Positions 26,626 to 36,337 are shown, numbered from the stretch's first letter. The stretch is 64,000 nucleotides of DNA from RYN-230 sp963760405 (GCA_963760405.1 CAVXCV010000010.1:62001-126000); one strand, 5' to 3'. The notes: a model not told the origin generated them from the sequence alone. Numbers and translations are program-made.

Positions 26626-27707
26626 ATGACTGAGCACCCCCGCCACCGCATTGCCCGCCCCGGACATCATCCGCGCCGCCTACGCCGAGCTGATCGTCAC
26701 CGACCTCGGCGCGTCGCGCCAGTTCTATCGCGACGTGCTGGGCCTGGTGGTCACCGAGGAGGACGAGAACTCCGTCTACCTGCGGGCGTTCGAGGAGTAT
26801 CTGCACCACTCCCTGGTGCTCCGCCGGGGCGACGTGCCCGCGCTGGCCGCGTTCGGCTACCGGGTGCGCTCGCCTCGCGAGCTGGATGCCGCCGAGGCCT
26901 ACCACCGTGATCTCGGCTGCCGGGTCGAGCGCCGCCCGGCCGGGACGCGGCGCGGCCTCGGCGAGACGGTGGCGGTACAGGATCCACTGGGGTTCCCCGT
27001 CGAGTACTTCTACGCCAGCGATCACGTCGAGCGCCTGACCCAGCGTTACGACCTGCACGGCGGCGCTCCGATCACCCGGCTGGATCATTTCAACGTGATG
27101 ACCCCGGACATCCCGGCTGCCCGGGCGGTCCTGGAGGGCCTCGGTTTCCGCACGTCGGAGGATATCCAGGACAGCGACGGGATGGTCTATGCGGCGTGGA
27201 TGTTCCGCAAGCCGACCGTCCACGACATCGCGCTCACCGGCGGCGACGGCCCGCGCCTGCACCACGTCGCGTTCCACACCCATGAGCGCGCGCAGATCCT
27301 GCACATCTGCGACAAGCTCGGGGCCCTGCGGGAAACTGACCAGATCGAGCGCGGTCCGGGACGGCACGGCGTCTCCAACGCCTTCTACCTCTACCTGCGC
27401 GACCCGGACGGCCACCGCATCGAGATCTACGCGCAGGACTACTGGACCGGCGACCCGGACAACCCGGTGATCACCTGGGACGTGCACGACAACCAGCGCC
27501 GCGACTGGTGGGGCAACGCCGGTCGTGCCGAGCTGGTACTCGGAGGCGTCGCCGGTGCTGGATCTCGACGGCAAACCGCAGCCGCTCGCGCGGCCCGCCG
27601 GCGCGCAGGAAGCGGATGTGACCATCGGAGCCGATGGCTTCTCCTACACCCGCCGCAGCGAGGTGACGCGACAGCACCAGGAGTACAAGCTGGGCGGGCA
27701 GGTCTGA
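26626..27707 (+). pseudogene. hpaD: 3,4-dihydroxyphenylacetate 2,3-dioxygenase (HpaD, VOC type), two frameshifts
   Basis: An extradiol ring-cleavage dioxygenase of the vicinal-oxygen-chelate fold with two repeated modules. The 2-His-1-Glu iron ligands are visible in TRLDHFNVMTPD, RLHHVAFHT and HRIEIYAQDY. ATG 26626 is preceded by GAGGAG. To reach the conserved LPAPDIIRAAYAELIV one C of the five-C run at 26637-26641 must be removed. Near 27516-27520 one extra base shifts the last 60 residues, and the correct frame resumes with PSWYSEASPVLDLDG and ends at 27707. The core between the two indels is intact. Confidence 0.85.
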
Positions 27708-27809
27708 TTCCCGCTGGACATTAGTTCTGTGCGCTTCTGGCGTCAGCCAGGCGTCATGTGTCGTGAGTTGCTCCCGGAATCGCGGTCCGGGCCGGCCTCG
27801 GTGCCGGGT

Positions 27810-28259
27810 TCAGGTATCGCGGTGCGCACGAGCGTAGGCGTTGAGCCGGTCCAGCTCGTCCGCATAAATGCCGCGCATGACGCGCGGGGCGAACAGGCGC
27901 TCAAAGAAGCCGCCGATCCCGCCTGCGCCCTGCCAGGTCGTGGAGATCCGCACCAGGGCCTGGCCGCCCTGGGGCATGACGGTGAACGTCGTGACCGCGC
28001 TGGAGCCGGTATCGGACTCGGTGAGGATGCGGCCGGGCTCAGGTTCGGCGACTTTCATCCGGTACTGGCGGGTGCGGCCGCCGGCGGTCAGCGTGAACCG
28101 CGTGATCGTGCCCTCGCCTACGCCGCCCGACTCGACCTGGAAATCAGAGAACGCCGGGGGCAGGAAATGCGGGTGCCCGCGCATGTCCGCGATGTAGCCG
28201 TACACGGCGCTCGCTGGCGCGTCTACCGTGCGCTCAGCGAAGACAAGGTTCGTTGCCAT
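27810..28259 (-). CDS. SRPBCC-family lipid/polyketide-binding-like protein (149 aa)
   Basis: A START/Bet v1-like fold: an N-terminal strand (LVFAERTVDAPASAVYGYIADM), an F-rich central sheet and the C-terminal long helix (MRGIYADELDRLNAYARA). Proteins of this family bind hydrophobic ligands or act as cyclases, and no catalytic residues are fixed. ATG 28259 begins MATNLVF. Convergent with the hpa cluster, with no obvious operon partner. Confidence 0.82.
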   Translation of the reverse strand: MATNLVFAERTVDAPASAVYGYIADMRGHPHFLPPAFSDFQVESGGVGEGTITRFTLTAGGRTRQYRMKVAEPEPGRILTESDTGSSAVTTFTVMPQGGQALVRISTTWQGAGGIGGFFERLFAPRVMRGIYADELDRLNAYARAHRDT

Positions 28260-28388
28260 GGAGTCTGTCTATCACCACCGGGACGGCTGCTTGTTCGCGC
28301 TCGGCGCCTGACACGAGTCCACGAAGCCAGCGTGGCGGTCAGCCCGCGGCGGGATCCGCTTCTAGCCGCGAGTTGGGTTCCGGCTTGT

Positions 28389-28835
28389 TCAGGAACTGCT
28401 GGTACCGAGCGCCGCTGCGATCTCCTGGATGGCCTCGGCCTCGGCAGGGCTCACGCTCTGCCCTTCCTCCTTGTGCGCGGCCGCGACCTTGCTCGCGAGG
28501 GCGAGAACAAAGCGCCGGTAATCGTCGAGTTCCCCGGTCGTCGCCTTGTCCTGGAGCAATACGGCCGCGTCACGGAGATGCTGCAGCCCGTTATCCCTGA
28601 GTTCTGCGGCAGAGTGATATTTCGTGTGGTCCATCTCAGGCTTCGCCGCAACGATCTCGTCGAGGAGTTCGCTCTCGCCGTGCTGGGCGCGCGCTTCAGC
28701 GTAAGCCTTCGACATCGCGATTGACTCGCGGATCATCCCCCCGCGCGCCGCGGTGACCACGATCAGGCCGGCGCTCGGCGGGCCCTCGAGCACCACCTTC
28801 CATTCCTCAGGTGAGAACGCCGCTTTTGATGTCAT
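28389..28835 (-). CDS. Conserved hypothetical protein (148 aa)
   Basis: Helical and soluble. Begins MTSKAAFSPEEWKVVLEGPPSAGLIVVTA and ends with an acidic helix (PAEAEAIQEIAAALG). I have seen this opening in uncharacterised actinobacterial proteins, but no function is known to me. No cysteine cluster or membrane segment. A single-gene unit with GGAAAGGAGCTT in front of ATG 28835. Confidence 0.72.
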   Translation of the reverse strand: MTSKAAFSPEEWKVVLEGPPSAGLIVVTAARGGMIRESIAMSKAYAEARAQHGESELLDEIVAAKPEMDHTKYHSAAELRDNGLQHLRDAAVLLQDKATTGELDDYRRFVLALASKVAAAHKEEGQSVSPAEAEAIQEIAAALGTSSS

Positions 28836-28903
28836 CCGAAGCTCCTTTCCGGTAGGTGCGAAATCAGGAACAGCGTAGCCGCGGATGTAGGGCAGGCCGG
28901 GCT

Positions 28904-29036
28904 TTATTCCGGGCGTGCCGGGCGGTCGACGTTGATGATCACCTTGCCGGGTGCGCGGGCGGGGCGTTGGGCCCGGAAGGCTGCTGGCAGGTCAGCCAGG
29001 CCGGGGACCGCCGAGACCGCCGGGCGAATGGTTCCT
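28904..29036 (-). pseudogene. C-terminal remnant of a zinc-type alcohol dehydrogenase/quinone reductase
   Basis: Only the end of the protein survives: TIRPAVSAVPGLADLPAAF and APGKVIINVDRPARPE, the usual last strand-helix-strand of medium-chain dehydrogenases. The rest of the gene is missing; the stop of the cupin gene lies 6 bp upstream. A deletion has placed the two side by side. Confidence 0.7.
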
Positions 29037-29042
29037 TTGTGG

Positions 29043-29489
29043 TCAGAGTTGCTCTGCTGGGCGCACACCGTGCTCGCGGCACCAGGCCAGGTAGACCGCA
29101 CGCTGGGTCTGCGCGCTCACGGTCTCGATGACCTGGCCATCCTCACCAAGGTACTCAACGACACCGGCGACCTTGATGTGAACGATGCACGGTTCATCAC
29201 CGACCGCTCCCCACTCGTCGACGTTGCCTGCGGGCTCGTACACGTAGCTGCCGGGTCCGACCCGCTCACCAGTGCCGGCGATCTCCCGGGTCCCGGACAG
29301 GTTGAAAGCGTGCACGTCACCGGTGTGACGGTGCAACGCCACTATGCAGCCGGGTTCCAGCCGCATCAGCTCCGACCAGCCATCCGCTGTGAAGCGCAGC
29401 GGACGGAACGCCTTTCCCGGGCCGGTCGCAATCCACGGCATGCACTCTGTGTCCAGCGGCCGGGCGAGCCCAGTAATCAGCGGGCGCAT
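29043..29489 (-). CDS. Cupin-domain protein, 2,4'-dihydroxyacetophenone dioxygenase-like (148 aa)
   Basis: A single cupin barrel with EPGCIVALHRHTGDVHAFNLSG (motif 1 histidines) and GPGSYVYEPAGNVDEW (motif 2). This arrangement is seen in ChrR/DAD-type cupins. It is probably a metal-dependent oxygenase, isomerase or regulator of unknown substrate. Starts MRPLITGLARP at 29489, divergent from the decarboxylase gene 213 bp away. Confidence 0.8.
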   Translation of the reverse strand: MRPLITGLARPLDTECMPWIATGPGKAFRPLRFTADGWSELMRLEPGCIVALHRHTGDVHAFNLSGTREIAGTGERVGPGSYVYEPAGNVDEWGAVGDEPCIVHIKVAGVVEYLGEDGQVIETVSAQTQRAVYLAWCREHGVRPAEQL

Positions 29490-29702
29490 GGTTACCTCCG
29501 ATCGTCAGCGGATACCCACCACGCTAGGAGCCCGAATGGCCCGGCAGCGAGGGACAATCCAGCCTCATCCTTCTGGGCCAATTTGTGGCCGCCACCCGGC
29601 GGGTGCGAGGGCCGCCAGGAGCGGAGCCCAGCATGCAAGGCCATTCCGGCTGTCGCATGGCAGGCCCGCGCTCGATTGGGCAGGGGGACCTAGGATCTGG
29701 GC

Positions 29703-31104
29703 ATGTCGCTGGAGCTGTCGCCGGAGGACTTTGCGCTGCTGGCGGATCGGGTGTGCCGGGCGGCGAGCGAGTACCTCGCTGGCCTGGATGGGCGTGCGTC
29801 GTTTCCCGCGACCTCTGGGGCGGCGACGGCCGAGGCGTTGGACCGGCCGCTGCCCGAAAAGGGTGTGGGGAGCGCGGCATTCGACGACCTGGCTGTTATC
29901 GCGAGCCACTCACGGCCAGGGAACGCGCGGTTCTTCGCTTACGTGCTGGGGTCGGGTGAGCCGGTCGCGGCGATCGGGGATCTGTACGCGTCGGTGCTGA
30001 ACCAGAACGTGACCGCGTGGCGGTCGGGGCCGGCCGCGGTGACCGTCGAGCGCACGGTCGTTCGCTGGCTTACCGAAGCGATCGGGTGCGAGGGCTTCAC
30101 CGGCAGCCTGGTCGGCGGCGGGTCATCGGCGAACCTCATGGGCCTGGCGATGGCACGCGAGGCCAAGGCGCCGGCGAACGAGGATGGCGCCCGGCCGTGT
30201 GCGGTGTATGCCTCCGCCGAGGTGCACATGTCCGTGCCCAAGGCGCTGGCAGTGCTCGGCGTCGGCCGCGCCAGCCTGCGGCTCATCCCCGTGGACGAGG
30301 CGTTCCGCATGCGCACCGACGCGCTGGCGGCGGCCATCGAGCGGGACCGGCGGGCGGGGATCCCGGCGATCGCGGTTGTCGCGACGGCGGGCACGACGAG
30401 CACCGGCGCTGTCGATCCGCTCCGCGAGATCGCTGGCATCGCGCAGGCCAGCGGCCTGTGGCTTCATGTTGACGGTGCCTACGGTGGCTTCGCGGCCATG
30501 GCTGTTCCCGAGCTCTTCGCCGGCCTGGCGGAGGCTGACTCGATCTCCCTGGACGCCCACAAATGGCTGTATCAGCCGCTCGACTGCAGCGCGCTGCTGT
30601 ACAGCGACGCGGGCGCCGCGCGCCGCGCCTTCGCCTATACCGGCGAGTACGCCAGGAGCCTGTCCGACGACCCGGTCGAGGGCTTTGCGTTCTTCGAGGA
30701 GTCCCTCGAGCTGTCTCGCCGATTCCGGGCGCTCAAGCTCTGGCTGTCGCTGCGCTATCACGGCATCGGCCAATTCCGCGCCGCGATCCGCGGCGACCTC
30801 GAACACGCGCAGCTGCTGGCCCGGCTCATCGCGACCGAGCCCACGCTGGAGCTGCTGGCACCGGTCGAGCTCAGCACAGTGTGCTTCCGGTGGAAGGACG
30901 CCCCGGAGGCGAAGCTGGATCGGTGTAACACCGCGATCTTGCGCGAGGTGCTCCGTCGCGGGCGCGTCTACCTGTCCAACGCCAGCATCCGACGGCGCTT
31001 TCGCCCTTCGCGCCTGCATCGTCAACCACCGCACCACCGATGCCGACATCGCCGCTGTCGTGGAGGAAGTCGTGGCCGCAGCAGCCGCCGTCGTCACCAC
31101 CTGA
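29703..31104 (+). pseudogene. PLP-dependent decarboxylase (group II, aromatic/glutamate type), one frameshift
   Basis: Group II amino-acid decarboxylase fold. Marks are TSGAATAEAL, GSLVGGGSSANLMGLAMAR, WLHVDGAYGGFAAM and the PLP lysine in SISLDAHKWLYQP. It would remove the alpha-carboxyl from an aromatic or acidic amino acid. ATG 29703 follows a TAGGAT box closely, suggesting a leaderless message. One extra base near 30988-30991 breaks the frame 35 residues before the end; the expected GAFALRACIVNHRTTDADI resumes in the next frame and stops at 31104. Specificity is not readable. Confidence 0.83.
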
Positions 31105-31284
31105 CCCCGACAGCCCCGGCGAGTCGCTTGGGGCCGGTCTTTGCCACGGTGTCTGGAGCTGCGGCCAGGGCGGTGGCTTCGATGTTGTGCCAGGACATTC
31201 CTGGTGGCTCGTGCCGGTTCCCGCGCCGGGCGAATTACCGAGCCGCTCAGCGGCCGAGCCGGTGCTCACCGCGGCCGAGTGCGG

Positions 31285-31779
31285 TCAATCGGCCGCGCGG
31301 GCCCGCTGCCAGGCGGGACTGTCGAGGAAGTGGGTGTCGAAGCGGTGCTGCAGTCCGAGCAGCACCTCGGGCGGCTCGCTGCCCTCCCGGCGCCGGACGA
31401 CGTGGCGGAAGTAGTCGAACCGTTCGATGCCGGGAGTGGCGATGATCAGCGCCTCGGCGGTCGAGTCGTGATGCGCGGCGAACGCGTGCGCCGAGCCGGG
31501 CGGGACGACCAGCAGATCGCCGGTACGCGCGATGACGACGTTGTCCTCGACCAGCAGGTCGAACGCGCCGTCGAGGATGTAGAACAGCTCGGAGGAATTG
31601 TCGTGCCGGTGCGGCACGGCGCCATCGGCGCCGTGGCCGAGCGCGACACGGTGGCTGCTCAGCGCGCCTGCGGTGGCGCTGCTATCGGCCAGCAGCACGT
31701 GCCCGATGAGGTCGAGGTGTTCCGCCTCGCCGGCGCGCACTAGCACGGGCGGGTACGGGCCGGTAAGTGTCGGGGACAT
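31285..31779 (-). CDS. Cupin-domain protein (164 aa)
   Basis: A small cupin. Metal-ligand histidines sit in AVPHRHDNSSELFYILDGAFDLLV, and the second motif reads GDLLVVPPGSAHAFAAHHD. It is likely a sensor or small-molecule-modifying cupin in the cytosol. It is divergent from a LysR-type regulator, a classical arrangement in which the regulator controls the neighbour, so it is the likely LysR target. Begins MSPTLTG at 31779. Confidence 0.82.
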   Translation of the reverse strand: MSPTLTGPYPPVLVRAGEAEHLDLIGHVLLADSSATAGALSSHRVALGHGADGAVPHRHDNSSELFYILDGAFDLLVEDNVVIARTGDLLVVPPGSAHAFAAHHDSTAEALIIATPGIERFDYFRHVVRRREGSEPPEVLLGLQHRFDTHFLDSPAWQRARAAD

Positions 31780-31855
31780 GGTTCAGGTGCTCCTTTGCGG
31801 CATCGCGGGTGGTGTTCATCCAGCGTCGCGGAGATCCAAGCATCGGTCCAACACT

Positions 31856-31883
31856 TTGCCTCGCTGTTCAGAATCGATACAGT
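31856..31883 (+). promoter_or_regulatory. Promoter of the LysR-type gene
   Basis: TTGCCT (31856-31861) and TACAGT (31878-31883) are separated by 16 nt and sit 6 nt before the ATG at 31890, giving an almost leaderless transcript. The 110-bp divergent region also must hold the cupin promoter and the LysR site, but no clear T-N11-A palindrome was identified. Confidence 0.45.
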
Positions 31884-31889
31884 CGATGG

Positions 31890-32841
31890 ATGGAGCTGCG
31901 TCAGCTGGCCCACTTCGTCGCGGCCGCCGAGGAGCTGCACTTCACCCGGGCTGCGGCCCGGGTGCATGTCGTCCAGTCCAGCCTGAGCGCGTCGATCCGC
32001 ACGCTCGAACGCGAGATGGGCGCCGCGCTGTTCGTGCGCGACAGCCTGGCACGTGATGCTCACCCAGGCGGGCCGCGCGCTGCTGCCGGCGGCCCGTCGC
32101 GCGCTTGCCGCAGCAGACGAGGGCCGCGACGCCGTGGCCGGTATTCGCGGCGTCCTACGCGGCCAGCTGCACGTCGGAGCAATCCAGACCCTCGCAGTGA
32201 TAGATCTGCCGGCCCTGTTGGCTCGCTTCCGCCGCGCCCACCCCGGCGTCACCATCCGGCTCAGCCACGACGCCGCCCCGGTACTCGCCAACGCGGCCGC
32301 CGACGCCCAGCTGGACATCGCCTTCATCGACGGCCCCACCGACCCCGCCGCCCTGGCTCGCGTCGAGATCGGCCACGACGACCTGATCCTCGCCGTCCCG
32401 CAGGGCGACCCGCTGGCCAGACGGGCCAGCATCGAACTTGCCGATCCAGCGTTGCGCGAGCGCGACTTCGTCGACTACCGGGCCGACTCCGGGCTACACG
32501 CCCAGATCAACGTCGCCTGCGCCGCCGCCGGACTCGCCCGGCGCACCGTCTGCGAAGCACAGAACATGCAGTACCTCGCCGAACTCGTCCAGCACGGGCT
32601 CGGTATCTCGGTTCTGCCCCCGATGAGCGTGCGCGCGGTCACCGCGCAGGTCTCCACCGTCCGCATCACGCCGCCGCTGCGCCGCGACATCTGCGCGGTC
32701 ACCGCCGCCAGGCGGCCGCCCACCGGAGCCGCACAAGCCCTGCTCGACATCCTCGAGGCCGACATCAGCAGCCGACGTAGCCAATCCACGAGCCGGCCGT
32801 CAGGCAAAGCACCCCCGGCGCGACCCGGACGGCAGCGGTAG
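31890..32841 (+). pseudogene. LysR-type transcriptional regulator, one frameshift
   Basis: The N-terminal LysR HTH is plain: MELRQLAHFVAAAEELHF, then TRAAARVHVVQSSLSASIRTLEREMGAALFVRD. An extra T at 32047 breaks the frame just after the HTH. In the next frame the linker and effector domain continue perfectly (VMLTQAGRALLPAARRAL and LPALLARFRRAHPGVTIRL) to 32841. Divergent from the cupin gene it likely regulates. If the indel is real the protein would lose effector binding. Confidence 0.83.
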
Positions 32842-32981
32842 CGAGCCGCGGTGGGGGTTCAGCGGGGCCGCGCGGGGACTTCGCCAACCGCGGGCGGCCC
32901 GCGCCGGACTGGACCGCCACCCTGCTGGCCGCCGCGGCTGGCACGGGTGCTGCCGTGGGCATCGTGTAGCAGGATGAGCAC

Positions 32982-33305
32982 ATGCTGGTCGTTCATGTTC
33001 ATGCGCGGGTCCGGCGGGATCGGATCGAGGATTTCCTGGCCGCCACGCTGGTCAATGCGCAGGCATCGCTGGCTGAGCCTGGCGTGCTGCGGTTCGACGT
33101 TCTCCAGGACCAGGCCGACCTGGCGCATGTGGTCCTTGTGGAGGTCTACCGTGACGGCGATGCCCCGGCTGCGCACAAGCTGACGCCGCATTATGCGGCT
33201 TGGCGGGATGCGGTTGCGGAGATGATGGCGGAGCCGCGGGCATCAACCCGGTTTTCCGCGGTGTTCCCGGTGGGCAGCGAGGGCTGGGCGAGCGGATCGT
33301 CGTGA
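32982..33305 (+). CDS. Antibiotic biosynthesis monooxygenase (ABM)-domain protein (107 aa)
   Basis: A ferredoxin-like ABM fold: MLVVHVHARVRRDRIEDFLAAT, EPGVLRFDVLQD and the LVEVYRDGDAPAAH core. Such proteins act as cofactor-free oxygenases or small dimers of unknown role. The TGA overlaps the GTG of the following iron-alcohol dehydrogenase (GTGA at 33302), so the two are coupled and probably act on the same compound. Confidence 0.85.
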   Translation: MLVVHVHARVRRDRIEDFLAATLVNAQASLAEPGVLRFDVLQDQADLAHVVLVEVYRDGDAPAAHKLTPHYAAWRDAVAEMMAEPRASTRFSAVFPVGSEGWASGSS

Positions 33306-34456
33306 CCATGATGACGTTCGGGTTCGCCACCGCTGGCCGCATTATGGCCGGTGCAGGCCGGGCGGCGGAATTGCCGGGCGTGCTGGCCGGGCTCGGGTCC
33401 CGGGTGCTGGTGTGCACGGGCGCGAACCCGGCGCGCCACGCTGGGATGCTGGCCGGGCTGGGGTTGCCCGCCGTGGTGTTCCCGGTGGCCGGGGAGCCCA
33501 CGATTGAGCTGGCCCGCGCTGGCGTGGCCGCCGCGCGCGAGCATGACGCCGACGTTATCGCCGCGATCGGCGGCGGCAGTGTCATCGATGCCGGCAAGGC
33601 CGTGGCCATGCTGCTGGGCAATGGCGGTGACCCGCTTGACTACCTGGAGATCGTGGGGTCTGGCCGGGAGATCACCCAGCCCGCCGTGCCATGCGTCGCG
33701 GTGCCTACCACCGCGGGCACCGGGGCGGAGGTGACGGCCAACGCCGTGCTCGCCGCGCCCGCGCATCACCTCAAGGCGAGCCTGCGCAGCCCGCTGATGA
33801 TCCCTCGGGTCGCGCTGGTTGACCCGCAGCTCACCGTTTCCTGCCCGGCGCCGGTCACGGCCGCCAGCGGCCTGGACGCGCTCACCCAGTGCCTGGAGCC
33901 CTTCGTTTCGATCCAGGCGAACCCGCTGACCGACGGCCTGGCCCGGGAGGGGCTGGGACGCGCGGCGGCAGGGTTGCGCGCCGCCTACGCTGACGGCGAC
34001 GACCTCGCGGCACGGGCGGACATGGCCGTGTGCGCCCTGCTGGGCGGGATCGCGCTGGCTAATGCGAAGCTGGGGGCCATCCACGGCCTGGCCGGCGTCA
34101 TCGGCGGGACCGCTGATGTCCCGCACGGCATGGCCTGCGCTGCGCTGCTGGCGCCCGTCATCGAGGCAAACGTGCAGGCGCTGCGATCCAGGCAGCCGGG
34201 CCATCGCGCTCTAGCGCGGTATGCCGAAGCGGCCCGGCTGCTGACCGGGAAACCGGCCGCATCCACCGAAGACGGAATCGCCTGGATCCGCGAGACGATC
34301 ACCCTGCTCCAGGTACCCGGCCTGGCCGCGTTCGGCATCCGGCCCGGACACGCCGACGACGTTGCCGGCCAGGCCATCAGATCTAGCAGCATGCGGGGCA
34401 ATCCCGTCGCGTTGAGCCACACCGACTTGCGAGCCATTGTCCTCCAGGCCATCTAG
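33302..34456 (+). CDS. Iron-containing alcohol dehydrogenase-family protein, maleylacetate reductase-like (384 aa)
   Basis: Type III Fe-ADH fold. The dinucleotide motif is AIGGGSVIDAGKAVAM, with PTTAGTGAEVT and the metal-binding region GLDALTQCLEP, then GAIHGLAGVIGG and VPHGMACAAL. The second ligand position of GLDALTQ is Gln where many Fe-ADHs have His, as in some maleylacetate-reductase relatives. GTG 33302 is coupled to the upstream stop; ATG 33308 or 33311 are alternatives. NAD(P)H-dependent reduction in aromatic or alcohol catabolism is the likely role. Confidence 0.83.
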   Translation: MTMMTFGFATAGRIMAGAGRAAELPGVLAGLGSRVLVCTGANPARHAGMLAGLGLPAVVFPVAGEPTIELARAGVAAAREHDADVIAAIGGGSVIDAGKAVAMLLGNGGDPLDYLEIVGSGREITQPAVPCVAVPTTAGTGAEVTANAVLAAPAHHLKASLRSPLMIPRVALVDPQLTVSCPAPVTAASGLDALTQCLEPFVSIQANPLTDGLAREGLGRAAAGLRAAYADGDDLAARADMAVCALLGGIALANAKLGAIHGLAGVIGGTADVPHGMACAALLAPVIEANVQALRSRQPGHRALARYAEAARLLTGKPAASTEDGIAWIRETITLLQVPGLAAFGIRPGHADDVAGQAIRSSSMRGNPVALSHTDLRAIVLQAI

Positions 34457-34502
34457 GCCGAGACGAGCCCTGGCGCTGGCGGGAGGGTGAATGCCGTCGC
34501 GG

Positions 34503-34537
34503 CTGGGCCGGTGTCGGGGACGTTACGGCCGGCCCAG
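34503..34537. terminator. Hairpin between convergent genes
   Basis: CTGGGCCGG (34503-34511) pairs perfectly with CCGGCCCAG (34529-34537). The right arm includes the last codons of the LLM-family gene, and the hairpin starts about 47 nt after the Fe-ADH stop. It can work as a shared bidirectional terminator. The 17-nt loop is rather long. Confidence 0.5.
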
Positions 34538-35461
34538 TCCCAGTGCCTTGCCGACCGCGGCGATTCCGTCCGTGTCGGCGAAGGCGAAGCTGAAGATAAC
34601 TTCGTCGGCGCCGGCCTCGATGTGACCTGCGACCAGGCCGGGAATCTCGTGCGGCTGGCCGACGGTGAATCCGGCTATCTCCTCGGCTGAGCCGGCTGCT
34701 GCCAGCATCTCGCGCACCTCGGCCGTGTTCTGGTCGGACGTGGTCAAGATCAGCGGGGTCATCCAGGTCACGTCGATCTCCGCTGGGTCGCGGCCGGCCT
34801 CGGCGCAGTGGCGGCGGAGCACGCTGATCTTGCGGGCCAGCGTGGGGACGTCGCCGGTGACGTTGCACTTGTCCGCGTAGCGGGCCACCAGCCGCAGTGT
34901 CCGCTTCTCGCCACCGCCGCCGATCATGATCTTCGGGCCGCCGGCCTGCACCGGCCGGGGCTGGTTACGGGCGTGATCGAGCCGGTAGTGGGCGCCGGTG
35001 AAGCTCACGTCATCGCCGGTGAACATGGCCCGGCACACCTGGACCGCCTCTTCCAGCATGTCCAGGCGCACCCGGTTGCTTGGATAGTCGATGCCGAGGC
35101 CCTGGTGCTCAACGTCGTACCAGGCGCCCCCGATGCCGAGGATGGCCCGGCCCCGCGAGATGATGTCCAGCGTCGTAACGATCTTGGCCAGGATGCCGGG
35201 GTTGCGATAGGTCACGCCGGTGACAAGCGTGCCGAGCTGTACCCGCTGGGTGCGGGCGGCCAGCGCCCCCAAGAGGGTATAGGCCTCCAGCATCGGCTGG
35301 TCCGGGCCGCCCAGCGGCGGCAGCTGGAAGAAGTGATCCATCACCCACACCGAGTCGAACCCGGCTCCTTCCGCTGTGGTCGCCAAGCCGGCAATGTGAT
35401 CGAACAAGCTGGCCGGGTCGAATCCCGAGAAGTTGGGCAGCTGCACGCCGAATTTCGTCAT
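34523..35461 (-). CDS. F420-dependent LLM-class oxidoreductase (312 aa)
   Basis: A luciferase-like TIM barrel: MTKFGVQLPNFSGFD, FDSVWVMDHFFQLPPLGG, YRNPGILAKIVTTLDIISRGR, ILGIGGAWYDVEH and the phosphate-binding MIGGGGEKRTLRLVARYAD. These are the marks of F420-dependent reductases of the TIGR03560-like group. It uses reduced deazaflavin F420 in the cytosol; substrate is unknown. ATG 35461 is the natural start, because longer upstream codons are unrelated to the family. Confidence 0.9.
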   Translation of the reverse strand: MTKFGVQLPNFSGFDPASLFDHIAGLATTAEGAGFDSVWVMDHFFQLPPLGGPDQPMLEAYTLLGALAARTQRVQLGTLVTGVTYRNPGILAKIVTTLDIISRGRAILGIGGAWYDVEHQGLGIDYPSNRVRLDMLEEAVQVCRAMFTGDDVSFTGAHYRLDHARNQPRPVQAGGPKIMIGGGGEKRTLRLVARYADKCNVTGDVPTLARKISVLRRHCAEAGRDPAEIDVTWMTPLILTTSDQNTAEVREMLAAAGSAEEIAGFTVGQPHEIPGLVAGHIEAGADEVIFSFAFADTDGIAAVGKALGLGRP

Positions 35462-35522
35462 AGGCCCACGGTAGCGATTCCCGGGGAAGGCCGGCGCCCA
35501 CGCCCACCCCACCGTCGGGAGT

Positions 35523-36140
35523 TCACCCGGGAAGCTGACGCTGGCGCTCTTCGAGCTGGCGGAAGATGTCGCTGTAGCTGCCGCGCATATCGTGCGGCAC
35601 CCGCCACACGTCCACTGTCCCGAAGCAGCCGAGTACGCGGACATGAACCACCGGGGCGTCCGCGCGGCCGATGTCGCGCCCCCACTCGCGGCGGTGACCG
35701 AAGATAGTCATTCCGCTGACGTCGACGCTGACGCCTTCCGGCACATAGACATCGGCATTGCCGAAGGCTGCGAGAACGGTCACGGTTGCCTGTGGCTGGT
35801 CGATGGTAGCTTCGCGCAGATCGAGGTCGAGGTCTCCGAGGGCGCTGGCGGCCAGGGTCCACCTGCGCAGCCTGAGCCGTCCACGCCGTACAGCATGACC
35901 GAGCACGGCCGCGGTGAAGCGGGCCGGCTTACGACGCGGACCGGAAACCCCGCAGGAGACCACAGGCAGGTCTTCCTGGACACGCGCCAGTTCCCCGCCG
36001 ATGCGGGCCCGGAGGGCGGCCTCGACCCGCTCAGAGAATTCATCGAGCGTCAGGCGACCCGCCAGCAGATGCTCGCGAAGCGCGACCACAGCCTGCTCGC
36101 GGTCGGCATCCGAGACCCGGAGGGACGCGTCGTCGGCCAT
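35523..36140 (-). CDS. DUF1707 protein with cell-wall-active-antibiotic-response (LiaF-like) C-terminus (205 aa)
   Basis: An N-terminal DUF1707 module (LRVSDADREQAVVALREHLLAGRLTLDEFSERV) is followed by a short basic linker and a beta-helix-like domain (FGNADVYVPEGVSVDVSGMTIFGHR) typical of LiaF/DUF2154. It is likely peripheral and may sense envelope stress, but no membrane helix is evident. Convergent spacing to the LLM gene is about 60 bp. ATG 36140 begins MADDASL. Confidence 0.85.
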   Translation of the reverse strand: MADDASLRVSDADREQAVVALREHLLAGRLTLDEFSERVEAALRARIGGELARVQEDLPVVSCGVSGPRRKPARFTAAVLGHAVRRGRLRLRRWTLAASALGDLDLDLREATIDQPQATVTVLAAFGNADVYVPEGVSVDVSGMTIFGHRREWGRDIGRADAPVVHVRVLGCFGTVDVWRVPHDMRGSYSDIFRQLEERQRQLPG

Positions 36141-36337
36141 AGCTGCCACGCTAAACCACCCCTGAGCTGCGCCGCCAGATCCAGTCCGGCCACATCCTGG
36201 GTCCGCTCGTCGCAGATGCGGACGCCGCAGTGGCGACGCGTCCAGGCAGGCAGACAGGACGGCAGGCCGTGCGTGGCGGCATGCATCGGCAAGGCCGCAG
36301 CTTTCCCACCAGGACAAGCCCCGCCGCGCGGCGCGCC

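Noticed and set aside
35340..35440. tRNA T-arm-like strings (GAGTCGAACCCG and GGGTCGAATCCC)
   Set aside because: They lie inside conserved coding sequence of the LLM-family gene and no cloverleaf can be drawn around them.
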